A stretch of 64,000 nt of DNA from contig CAYLWO010000006.1 in NCBI GenBank assembly GCA_964387285.1, positions 62,001-126,000 of the forward strand, written 5' to 3'. Under the pieces are notes generated by a model. That model ran no database searches. It was not told where the DNA came from and saw only the letters and a list, made by a program, of their open reading frames with translations. The number at the start of each line of letters is the position of its first letter. Position 1 is the first letter of the stretch. The position numbers and the translations under genes are program-made. Origin of the DNA: Anaerohabitans sp964387285. Its GTDB lineage: Bacteria > Zhuqueibacterota > Zhuqueibacteria > Residuimicrobiales > Residuimicrobiaceae. Shown one piece after another: positions 1-7,975 of the stretch.

Positions 1-2900
1 TTCCATCTGCCGATAAATTTTTAGATAAAATTAACTATTTAAACGGTCCGGTCATCGGTAGAGAATCAAAAGTTATTCAGATTATTAACGAGCTTGCAAA
101 GCACAAATCCGTGATACTCACCGGACAACCCGGCATGGGCAAGTCAACGCTTGCCATAAATGCTCTTCAGAAAGGCATTAAAGATAAAAGTCTTTATTTT
201 GATTATTACCAGTATGTGGATTACAGCCCCTCTGTTCTGTTAAACACCATCATCAAAGACATGCTGCGGTCCCTACAAGGCTTTGTGCCAGAGACTGCAG
301 ACATCAATTTTTTATTCAACAGAGCTATGGAATTGCTTCATGATAAAAGATTGCTGCTTTTTTTTGATAACGCCGATGACTTGTCCTCCCTGAAAAGCAT
401 TCGAGAAATCAGACATCATCTGAGCAACGCTACCTTCATCGTCACCAGTCAATATGCCGACCGGTCCATTCTCAGCCCCATACAACACATTGAAATTTGC
501 GGCCTGGATCAAGAATCGGGCTTTGCATTATTCACGACATGTTATGAAAAAGATCTGGATGAAAAACAAAAAAGACTGGTGGTTGAATACATTGATAAAG
601 TGCAGGGCAATCCACTATTTATTGAAATGGCTGCCAAGGATGGTCATGATAACGGCTTTACAGGCATCGAACCGATCCTTAAACAACCGTCAATCAAAGT
701 CCGCCACGAGATCTTTAACCGATTTATGCAACGATATGAACAATTATCAGACCTTCAGCAAAGAATACTGTTGCTGGCCGGAATGCTTGAAAAACCGCTC
801 ATTTCCATTCCCTTAGCTCGATTTGTTGTCCCGTGTGAACTTGCAGATTTAGAAAAACTTTTGGATCAGGGATTGCTCAAAATTACGCCCTCAAACTCTC
901 ATTTCCAACTTCTGAGTGCATATAATTACTGTTGTAAAAAGCTTGTTGAAAAAGAAACCACAGAAAGCAGCCATCAGAGAGCAGAACGCACTGCTTTCGA
1001 TCAGTCATCACCTGCAGTAAAAAATCAAACAAAGGATCACCCCTGCCATAAAATTGTATCCAGCTTAATGGAATATTATGCCAAATCACTCAAAGCCGAT
1101 ATAACGATCATCGACGATGAATGGCCCAATATCACTGAACTTTTAAAAAAATTCTCTAAAGATTCCGATGATGTCATCAAGTTTATCGACCAGGCTATTG
1201 GCGATCATTTGGATGATCCCAACGGCTATATTCCCAAACGCCAGAACATCAGTGTTTTTATTCAAAATGAATGGCAAGAAACAATCTTATCCCGCGCTCG
1301 TACGCTCAAAGGCGAAATCGTCGCCCGAATGGAAAAAAATTTCGGCATTTTTAATTACCTGCAAGGTCGCTATCCGAAAGCTCGTGAGCTTTGTCTTTCT
1401 GCCAAACAAAGGTACATCCTGGCGAACAACCGCATTGGCGAAATCATATGCAACTATCTGTTAGGGCAATTCGCCGAAGATCAGAATGATTACCACGCCG
1501 CTGAAAAATTTTATAAAAAGGGCATTGACCTGGCCGTCACATACACCGCTGATGCTTTATTACTTGGTCTCGGTTATTATCATCTCGGCTGCGTTTATTA
1601 CCATTTGGGCCAATATAAAGAAGCTGAGCAGCAGTTCAACAGAGCTGAAATCGATGAGGACGTCGATCAAGATCTGTATGCGCGCATCCAGCGGCGTATC
1701 GGCTCTGTGTTGATCAGTTTGGGACGGTATCAACAAGCTGCAGATTGCTTTAACGACCTGGAAAGACTTCTCACTCAGCTGCGACGAAGAAGAGATACAG
1801 CCCGTATTTCACAAAAACAGGCTTTGCTTTTCTTGTGCCTGAACGAGTTGGAAAAGGCGAAAAAGAAAATCGACGATGCCCTGACCATCTATTGCGATGA
1901 ACTGGACGACAAAAGAAGAATCGGCAGCACTCATTTATTGCTTTCCCAATGGCATTCCCGAAACGAACAGTTCGATGAAGCTGTCGCCGAGTGTAAAAAA
2001 AGCCTGGATTTTGCCCAAAATACCAAATCCTATCTCGGCATCGCACGAGCCTATGAAGCCTGGGCGAATTTGATTGAATCCAAAGCGAATTTAAACGATG
2101 AGGCGTTGGAAAAACGTCGGTGCGCGTATTGTTATTATTCGGCTATCCACCATGAGCGTGTCATCAAACAAAAAATGCGTGAATATTGTAAAAAAGGTCC
2201 CAAAATACCACAACCCGTGCAAGGCGTGATCTTTGATCTGATCGATACCCTGGCTTCATTTTCCCATGTAAAATATGAAGACAATCACCAAAAATATGCC
2301 GATCGGCTGAAAGTTGATCCCGATCGCTTTCATGAGGCCTGGAATAACTCGAGACAGGATGCACAAAAAGGAAAACTCAGAACTACTCGAGAAAGAATGG
2401 TATGGGTAACCAATGCTCTCGGCATCCAAACGACCGAGGAGATACTGTCATGGCTGGTCAAAACCGAAGAAGCCATGTGGATTGAAAACGTTAAATTTCT
2501 TCCAGATGCCAAAAATGTGATAAAAAAATTAAAATCCAGAGGAGTGAAGGTGGCGATTCTCGTCAATGGTCCGGCGGCGCTATCCGGGCTACAACGCTCT
2601 CTGGGATTGCACGCTCTCCAAGTTAAATTTTCTCTTTCCTGCACAAACGGATCTCTCAAACCGGAGGAAAATTCTTATCTGACAACACTGGATGCCCTGG
2701 GTGTCCAATCACCACCGAGGAACTGCGTCTTTGTCGGCGACGGCACCGATCAAGAGTTGAACGGCGCTCGAAAATGCGGCCTCTATGCCATACGCATGAA
2801 ACACACCCGTCCACCCTATACCACCCTGGAGAACGAAAGTACAGACTGGGATTGGGAGGTTGATAGCTTGCAGGAACTTCAGGAACTACTTTTAAACTGA
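1..2900 (+). CDS. STAND (NB-ARC-like) ATPase with TPR repeats and C-terminal HAD hydrolase domain, 5' partial
   Basis: The reading frame is open from base 3, so the N-terminus lies outside the window; at least 965 residues are present. Numbering from the first internal Met (base 111): P-loop GQPGMGKST at 5-13, Walker B LLLFFDNADD around 81-90, and a GNPLFIE segment typical of STAND/NB-ARC ATPases. A helical region with TPR-like repeats spans about 400-690. The last 220 residues are a HAD-type fold: motif I FDLIDTL (Asp709), motif II ILVNG, motif III Lys in SLKPEEN, motif IV VGDGTDQELNGA. The usual second acidic residue of motif I (DxD) is Ile711, as in haloacid-dehalogenase-type members, so ordinary phosphatase chemistry is uncertain. 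The 40-bp spacing to the next gene suggests one operon. By analogy with STAND proteins it probably oligomerises on sensing a ligand; the role of the HAD domain is unknown. The missing N-terminus may carry DUF4062, as in the gene at 7976. Confidence 0.85.
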   Translation, partial: PSADKFLDKINYLNGPVIGRESKVIQIINELAKHKSVILTGQPGMGKSTLAINALQKGIKDKSLYFDYYQYVDYSPSVLLNTIIKDMLRSLQGFVPETADINFLFNRAMELLHDKRLLLFFDNADDLSSLKSIREIRHHLSNATFIVTSQYADRSILSPIQHIEICGLDQESGFALFTTCYEKDLDEKQKRLVVEYIDKVQGNPLFIEMAAKDGHDNGFTGIEPILKQPSIKVRHEIFNRFMQRYEQLSDLQQRILLLAGMLEKPLISIPLARFVVPCELADLEKLLDQGLLKITPSNSHFQLLSAYNYCCKKLVEKETTESSHQRAERTAFDQSSPAVKNQTKDHPCHKIVSSLMEYYAKSLKADITIIDDEWPNITELLKKFSKDSDDVIKFIDQAIGDHLDDPNGYIPKRQNISVFIQNEWQETILSRARTLKGEIVARMEKNFGIFNYLQGRYPKARELCLSAKQRYILANNRIGEIICNYLLGQFAEDQNDYHAAEKFYKKGIDLAVTYTADALLLGLGYYHLGCVYYHLGQYKEAEQQFNRAEIDEDVDQDLYARIQRRIGSVLISLGRYQQAADCFNDLERLLTQLRRRRDTARISQKQALLFLCLNELEKAKKKIDDALTIYCDELDDKRRIGSTHLLLSQWHSRNEQFDEAVAECKKSLDFAQNTKSYLGIARAYEAWANLIESKANLNDEALEKRRCAYCYYSAIHHERVIKQKMREYCKKGPKIPQPVQGVIFDLIDTLASFSHVKYEDNHQKYADRLKVDPDRFHEAWNNSRQDAQKGKLRTTRERMVWVTNALGIQTTEEILSWLVKTEEAMWIENVKFLPDAKNVIKKLKSRGVKVAILVNGPAALSGLQRSLGLHALQVKFSLSCTNGSLKPEENSYLTTLDALGVQSPPRNCVFVGDGTDQELNGARKCGLYAIRMKHTRPPYTTLENESTDWDWEVDSLQELQELLLN

Positions 2901-2940
2901 AGAGATCGACTTTCAGTTTGGTTTATGCGGATTTTTAACC

Positions 2941-4029
2941 ATGACTATACCCTTAAAAAGATTGGGCCGCACCGATTTGCAGGTAACGGTGCTTGGTATG
3001 GGCGGACTCGGCATTCTCAGCAAATGCAATCACACGCCGACTTCTGCCGCCCGCCTGCTGAACGCAGCACTGGATCACGGAATTAACTTTATTGACAGCG
3101 CGCGATCCTATGCCGACAGCGAAGACCGCATTGGCCGGGCCCTGCGCGCGCGTCGCCGTGAATACCTGCTGGCCAGTAAAACCATGGCGCGCAGTTTTGC
3201 CGGCGCCTATCAGGACATTGAAAACAGTCTGCGCATGCTGCAAACCGACCATATCGATCTCTATCAAATTCATCACATTCAGTGGCAACATGAGCTGGAT
3301 CAGATAATGGGAGACGAAGGCGCTCTGCAGGCCTTAAGGCTGGCGCAAGTCAAAGGTCTTATCGGTCATATCGGTTTGACCGCGCACCTTCCGCATCTCG
3401 CCATTCCCGCGCTGGCCACGGGATATTTTGAGACCATACAGATCCCTTTGAATCCGCTGGACGGGCCCCTGTTTTTCGAAATTCTGCGTTACGCACAAGA
3501 GCAGGATCTCGGCATCATCATCATGAAACCGATTGCCGGCAGTTTGCTGGCTGAACAAGCCGGTCTGGCGCTGCGCTACTGTCTGGCGCACAAGATATCA
3601 ACGGTCATACCAGGGATGAGCGCCTTGGCGCACCTTACGGAAAATTTAAAGCATATTCAGCAGGCAAAGCCGCTATCGCCAAAAGAATTGCAGGCCTTGA
3701 CGGCTGCGGCTGAAGCGCTCGGACAGAATCAATGCCGGCGCTGCGGTTATTGCCTGTCCGTTTGCAGTCAGAATATCGCGATCATGGATATCTTTCGTTT
3801 TGAAAAGTATCTCGATCGCTACAAAACCGGGCATTGGGCCAAAGATCAATACAGCCGATTGCCGGTCAAGGCCGATCAATGTCGCGCCTGTGGCGCGTGT
3901 GAAAAAATTTGCCCGTATCAGCTTCCCATCCGGGAGCTGCTGGCAAAAGCACATATGAAATTATCACAAAAAATCACCGACATCGAGTACGCGTATCACG
4001 GGGCAATCATGCAGAAAAATCATCAGTAG
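2941..4029 (+). CDS. Aldo/keto reductase with C-terminal double 4Fe-4S ferredoxin domain
   Basis: The 362-residue protein has an N-terminal AKR (beta/alpha)8 barrel and a ferredoxin-like tail. The AKR tetrad can be read as Asp52, Tyr57, Lys80 and His111 (FIDSARSYADSE, LLASKT, LYQIHH). The tail carries two complete CX2CX2CX3C motifs, Cys265/268/271/275 and Cys314/317/320/324 (the last followed by Pro), expected to bind two [4Fe-4S] clusters. Members of this Fe-S AKR subfamily are cytoplasmic oxidoreductases of mostly unknown substrate. The gene lies 6 bp before a sugar isomerase gene and within a run of sugar/cyclitol enzymes, so a polyol or keto-sugar substrate is likely. No strong Shine-Dalgarno sequence is visible before the ATG, which fits translational read-on from the upstream gene. 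Confidence 0.9.
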   Translation: MTIPLKRLGRTDLQVTVLGMGGLGILSKCNHTPTSAARLLNAALDHGINFIDSARSYADSEDRIGRALRARRREYLLASKTMARSFAGAYQDIENSLRMLQTDHIDLYQIHHIQWQHELDQIMGDEGALQALRLAQVKGLIGHIGLTAHLPHLAIPALATGYFETIQIPLNPLDGPLFFEILRYAQEQDLGIIIMKPIAGSLLAEQAGLALRYCLAHKISTVIPGMSALAHLTENLKHIQQAKPLSPKELQALTAAAEALGQNQCRRCGYCLSVCSQNIAIMDIFRFEKYLDRYKTGHWAKDQYSRLPVKADQCRACGACEKICPYQLPIRELLAKAHMKLSQKITDIEYAYHGAIMQKNHQ

Positions 4030-4035
4030 GACGCT

Positions 4036-4995
4036 ATGAAATTAGGACTCGTACTCTCTGTTTTAAATCATGTCAGTCTGGACGAAGCGCTGCGCGTCGC
4101 TGCCGCAACCGGGTATCAGGCGGTTGAATTGCCTGTCTATGCAAACAATCCTCATCTCGATTTGGAGAAACTGCTGGGCCCTGGTCAGGCAGACCAGCTG
4201 AAAAAGAAAATCGCCGCTTACGGAATGCAAATTTCTGCCCTTGACAATCACCCGGAAGGCCAGCTGGTGCTTGGGCCGCATCATGCAGATACGGACCTGT
4301 TTTTTCCCGGTTCTGCAAAGGAGAAAATTGCTTATGGCATGCAGCGCATGAAATTGACTGCGCAATTGGCCAACGCACTGGAGGTGCCGGTGGTTTGCGG
4401 TTTCTGTGGATGTGAAGACTATTCACGCTGGTTTCCATGGCCGGACGCTGAGGGCTGGAAAAAAATGAGCGCCGTGTTTGTCGAACGCTGGAATGAAATT
4501 CTGGATGTGTTTCAGCAGTGTGGCGTGCGTTTTGCTCATGAATGCCACCCGAAACAATTTGCGTACAACCTGGAAACGGCGGAAGAGGCTGTCGCTCTGT
4601 TGCATCACCGCAAAGAATGGGGTTATAACCTGGATCCTGCCAACCTCATGCTGTCCGGCATGGACCCGGTTGTTTTCGTTCAACAGTTGGGAGACCGCAT
4701 CTACCATGTTCATGCCAAGGATGCAGAGATTGTAGCCCACAATCAAAAAAGATCCGGATTGCTGGCCCATGGCGACTGGACGCGCATGGATCGCGGTTTT
4801 CGCTTCCGCATTCCCGGCTGGGGTCAGCTGCCGTGGAAAGCCATTTTGACCGAGTTGCGGCTGGTCAACTATGATTATGTTTTATCTGTGGAACATGAAG
4901 ACCCGACCATGAGTCGCATGGACGGCCTTGCAAAATCCTATGATTTTTTAAAGCCCTTATTGATCGAAAAACCTTTTGAAGGACGCTGGTGGTAG
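4036..4995 (+). CDS. Sugar phosphate isomerase/epimerase (xylose isomerase-like TIM barrel)
   Basis: The 319-residue protein starts MKLGLVLSVLNHVSLDEAL and shows the AP_endonuc_2/xylose isomerase-like TIM barrel pattern: an early ELPVYA strand, HECHPKQF with candidate metal ligands, NLDPANLM, HVHAKDAEI and a late SVEHEDP acid cluster. These Glu/Asp/His residues at barrel strand ends form the divalent metal site in the family (IolE, IolI, hydroxypyruvate isomerase, tagatose epimerases). The exact sugar cannot be told. It is 6 bp downstream of the Fe-S aldo/keto reductase, and its TAG stop touches the ATG of the ROK kinase, so the three genes are almost certainly co-transcribed. In this setting it likely isomerises or epimerises a keto-sugar or cyclitol ketone. 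Confidence 0.87.
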   Translation: MKLGLVLSVLNHVSLDEALRVAAATGYQAVELPVYANNPHLDLEKLLGPGQADQLKKKIAAYGMQISALDNHPEGQLVLGPHHADTDLFFPGSAKEKIAYGMQRMKLTAQLANALEVPVVCGFCGCEDYSRWFPWPDAEGWKKMSAVFVERWNEILDVFQQCGVRFAHECHPKQFAYNLETAEEAVALLHHRKEWGYNLDPANLMLSGMDPVVFVQQLGDRIYHVHAKDAEIVAHNQKRSGLLAHGDWTRMDRGFRFRIPGWGQLPWKAILTELRLVNYDYVLSVEHEDPTMSRMDGLAKSYDFLKPLLIEKPFEGRWW

Positions 4996-5994
4996 ATGAG
5001 ACAACGTCAAACAGATGCCCGTGCAAAAGATGATCTCGTTTATGCCGGAGTGGATATCGGCGGCACCAAAATATATACCGTATTGTGTACGGCGCAAGGC
5101 CATATTTTGGCACAAGCCAAAGCAAAAACCCCCTCAAGCAAAAATCCTCAACCGGTAATTAAGCAAACAGCCGGACAAATAAAAAAACTGCTCAAAAGCC
5201 ACCGGATATCCGCCAAGCGATTCGCGGGTGTAGGCATCGGCTTTGCGGGTCTGGTTAATTATCACACCGGCGTGGTGGAAAGTTCGGTCATATTCCCTCC
5301 CTGGCATCAGGTCCCGTTGCAGACCATTTTTGCCGAAATGTTTTCCGTTCAGATTGCTGTCGACAACGACGCCAACGCCGCCGCCTATGGCGAATGGTGG
5401 TTGGGCGCAGGAGAACAAACAGAAAACATGTTATGCCTGACTTTGGGTACGGGCATTGGCGGCGGGCTCATTTTACGTCGCAAGCTGTACAGAGGCTCGA
5501 GTTGTACGGCCGGCGAATTCGGGCATATGACTCTGGTGCAAGATGGCCCGCTCTGCTGGTGTGGGAATCCAGGCTGTCCGAATCCACTGGCCTCAGGTTC
5601 CGCCATCGCCGTTGCCGCACAACAGGCTATCCGGCAAGGCGCTTTATCGAGCATGAGCAACCTTTGTAACGGGCATCCGGAAAAAATCACAGCACGAATC
5701 GTGGCGCTGGCGGCAAAGCAAAACGATCCCCTGGCGCAAAAAATAATAGCTTTTGCTGCCGTACAGATTGGCGTATTACTGGCCAGCCTGATTAATGCTT
5801 TCAATCCGGATTGCATCGTTCTTACCGGAAGTCTGGTCAAATTGGGATCCGATTTTCTAGACATCATAACAAGCGAAGCCGGCCGTCGCGCGTTTGCAGT
5901 CCCCTTTCAACACGCAAAAATCATTCCCGGTCGATTACAGGAAGCTTCTGGAGCGCTGGGTGCAGCGGGAATTCTAATAAACAAACGAAAATGA
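4996..5994 (+). CDS. ROK-family sugar kinase
   Basis: The 332-residue protein has the N-terminal phosphate motif GVDIGGTKIYTVL (18-30), the catalytic-loop sequence VDNDANAAAYGEW, an adenosine-site LGTGIGGGL and the ROK zinc motif GHMTL...CWCGNPGCPN. The zinc motif CXCGXXGCXE is intact except that the terminal Glu is Asn, which may tell it apart from canonical glucokinases. The Cys/His ligands are kept. Known ROK proteins phosphorylate glucose, fructose, ManNAc and similar sugars; glucokinase-like kinases also phosphorylate C7-cyclitols in acarbose and validamycin biosynthesis. No helix-turn-helix is present, so it is an enzyme and not a ROK repressor. The start is the ATG directly after the stop of the upstream gene; the first 14 residues precede the conserved domain and could be shorter in reality. 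Confidence 0.9.
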   Translation: MRQRQTDARAKDDLVYAGVDIGGTKIYTVLCTAQGHILAQAKAKTPSSKNPQPVIKQTAGQIKKLLKSHRISAKRFAGVGIGFAGLVNYHTGVVESSVIFPPWHQVPLQTIFAEMFSVQIAVDNDANAAAYGEWWLGAGEQTENMLCLTLGTGIGGGLILRRKLYRGSSCTAGEFGHMTLVQDGPLCWCGNPGCPNPLASGSAIAVAAQQAIRQGALSSMSNLCNGHPEKITARIVALAAKQNDPLAQKIIAFAAVQIGVLLASLINAFNPDCIVLTGSLVKLGSDFLDIITSEAGRRAFAVPFQHAKIIPGRLQEASGALGAAGILINKRK

Positions 5995-5997
5995 GCG

Positions 5998-7086
5998 ATG
6001 GCGATTACTGAAATCATACCGGTGAGCCTGCAACGCGAATGCCGATATCAGATCAATATCGAAAGGGCTGGACTAAGCAGAGGGTACGCTATCCTTCGCG
6101 ATACCATCCGGCAGGATCCCCAATCCAGATGCTTTTTACTGACCGATGCAACGGTCCATCGACTGTATTCTCAAAAGCTGCTGAATTCATTCCATGAAAA
6201 ATTACCCGTCCTTAGCTTGCCGCCGGGTGAGAGAATTAAAACACTGCCAAACGCGCTGGCGGTTTACAAAAAGCTGCTGAAACTGCATTTTAACCGGCGG
6301 GATATTTTGATAGGCATGGGCGGCGGAACCGTTTGCGATCTTACCGGCTTTGTCGCCGCCACTTTTATGCGCGGGATACCGTATTATCTCATACCCTCTT
6401 CGCTCGTTGCGCAAATTGACGCAGCCATTGGCGGCAAGGTGGGCGTTAACCTGGCCCAGGCCAAGAACATCATCGGTTCGTTTTATCATCCGGCGGGAAT
6501 ATTGATCGATCCTTCCCTTTTAACCACGCTGCCGACAAAAGAGATTAGGAACGGCCTTTCAGAGATGATCAAGACCGCCATCATTGCCTCAGAAAATTTG
6601 TTTGCGTTTATCGAGAAGAACTGGCAGGCTCTATTAAAAAAGCAAAAGGCCTTCGATGAAGCCATATCTGAAACGATCAAGATCAAATTACGGCTGCTTG
6701 CCAAAGATCCGTTCGAGAACAATTTAAAACGTCACTTGAATTTCGGACATACCATTGCGCATTCGTTGGAAACGATCACGCATTACAAAAAAATATCCCA
6801 TGGAGAAGCGGTCAGCATGGGCATGGCTCTGGCGACCAGAATAGCCAGAACAAAAGGACACTGCAACAACGAGACAGCTGAACGAATACTGGCCTTATTG
6901 GAAAACATCGGATTGCCCACTCGTTGGCCGGAAAAAATAACTCCGGAACACCTGCAAAATGAAATTAAAAAAGTCACAACCATTCGCAACGGCCATCTTT
7001 ACTTTGTGCTGCCGCAATCGATCGGAACAACTCTGATTGATGAATCGATCACCGTTCAAGACCTGTTGGACGGAGAACATTTTTAA
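5998..7086 (+). CDS. 3-dehydroquinate synthase-like sugar phosphate cyclase
   Basis: The 362-residue protein has the sugar phosphate cyclase fold: NAD-site MGGGTVCDLTGFVAATFMRG, AQIDAAIGGKVGVN, AKNIIGSFYHP, GLSEMIKTAII, LNFGHTIAHSLE and HGEAVSMGMA. Compared from memory with AroB, the residues Asp141, Lys147, Lys156, Asn157, Glu189, Lys192, Asn248, and metal ligands His251 and His268 (with Glu189) are kept, as is His255. Two substrate-contact positions differ: the Arg of the GLR..LN motif (Arg264 in Aspergillus DHQS) is Lys244, and the Asp-Lys-Lys motif (Lys356) reads Val-Thr-Thr at 326-328 in an otherwise gapless alignment. It may be a divergent AroB, but the neighbours (sugar kinase, isomerase, reductase, phosphatase; no aro genes) point to a C7 or other cyclitol synthase. 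It sits 3 bp after the kinase gene. Confidence 0.88.
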   Translation: MAITEIIPVSLQRECRYQINIERAGLSRGYAILRDTIRQDPQSRCFLLTDATVHRLYSQKLLNSFHEKLPVLSLPPGERIKTLPNALAVYKKLLKLHFNRRDILIGMGGGTVCDLTGFVAATFMRGIPYYLIPSSLVAQIDAAIGGKVGVNLAQAKNIIGSFYHPAGILIDPSLLTTLPTKEIRNGLSEMIKTAIIASENLFAFIEKNWQALLKKQKAFDEAISETIKIKLRLLAKDPFENNLKRHLNFGHTIAHSLETITHYKKISHGEAVSMGMALATRIARTKGHCNNETAERILALLENIGLPTRWPEKITPEHLQNEIKKVTTIRNGHLYFVLPQSIGTTLIDESITVQDLLDGEHF

Positions 7087-7097
7087 AAGGAGCCCAT

Positions 7098-7895
7098 ATG
7101 TCCGAGGAACTGACCGTTGCCGTCCGCGCAGCCGAAACAGCCGGTCGATTACTGTTAAACGCCGAGCCGGCTGCCCGCGCTCTGGGAGCAAAACGGGTTG
7201 ACGAAGCGCCTGAAAATTCACGCAAACAATTCGTCACTGAAATGGATCAAAAATGCGAAACGGCCATCAAAGAAATTCTCTGCACCCATTTCCCGGATTA
7301 CGGGATTTTAGGCGAAGAAGGCAGCAGCGTTAATTTACAGCGCGACAAAATCTGGGTCATCGATCCCCTGGACGGAACCATCAGTTACGCGCACGGTTTG
7401 GATTCTTATGCCGTAGCCATCGGCCTGTTATATAAAAAACATAGCGTCCTGGGCGTGGTTTACCTGCCCTATCATCAGGAGCTGTTTTATGCTGAGCAAG
7501 GCGACGGCGCCTTTTGCAATCATAAATCCATCCGGGTATCTTCAACCGCAGCGCTGCAAGACGGCATTATTTCCATGGGGCATCACATCTTCCGCATCAA
7601 TGATTTTCCCAAAGCCACCCGCGACCTTGTGTGCGCGATCAAACGGCTTCGTATCTCCGAATCCTGCAGCCAGGAGATGTGCTACGTGGCGGCCGGACGC
7701 ATCGACGGCTTTATTCGCACCATGCAACCGACCTATGACTATATGATGGCCAAGATCATCATCGAAGAGGCCGGCGGCATGGTCAGCGACTTTGGCGGTC
7801 AGGCCATCGACATCCAACTAAATACGGAAAGAAACACCCATGTGCTGGCATCAAACGCGCTTTTACACAGGGCGCTTGAAAACTATTTGACCTGA
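7098..7895 (+). CDS. Inositol monophosphatase-family phosphatase
   Basis: The 265-residue protein matches the Mg-dependent, Li-sensitive phosphatase family (IMPase, CysQ, FBPase). The metal-site motifs ILGEEGS (Glu73/Glu74) and WVIDPLDGT (Asp89, Asp92) are intact; the C-terminal WDxAAG motif is replaced by YDYMMAK...EEAGG, which keeps the Asp but not the Trp. The substrate is therefore a sugar, cyclitol or nucleotide phosphate that cannot be fixed from sequence. An AGGAG Shine-Dalgarno (AAAAGGAGCCCATATG) supports this start, 11 bp after the cyclase-like gene. In a pathway with a kinase and a cyclase, a final dephosphorylation step is the natural role. Confidence 0.88.
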   Translation: MSEELTVAVRAAETAGRLLLNAEPAARALGAKRVDEAPENSRKQFVTEMDQKCETAIKEILCTHFPDYGILGEEGSSVNLQRDKIWVIDPLDGTISYAHGLDSYAVAIGLLYKKHSVLGVVYLPYHQELFYAEQGDGAFCNHKSIRVSSTAALQDGIISMGHHIFRINDFPKATRDLVCAIKRLRISESCSQEMCYVAAGRIDGFIRTMQPTYDYMMAKIIIEEAGGMVSDFGGQAIDIQLNTERNTHVLASNALLHRALENYLT

Positions 7896-7975
7896 GAACA
7901 AAAATTTTTCCTTAAACCGGATGAAGGCAGCAGACCGTGCTGCTGCGGCAAACCGTTCAAAATAGAGGAAAACAT

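Noticed and set aside
5998..7086. Plain aroB of the shikimate pathway
   Set aside because: Not fully excluded, but two substrate-contact positions differ and no aro gene is nearby, while sugar and cyclitol enzymes are; the neutral cyclase-like call was preferred.
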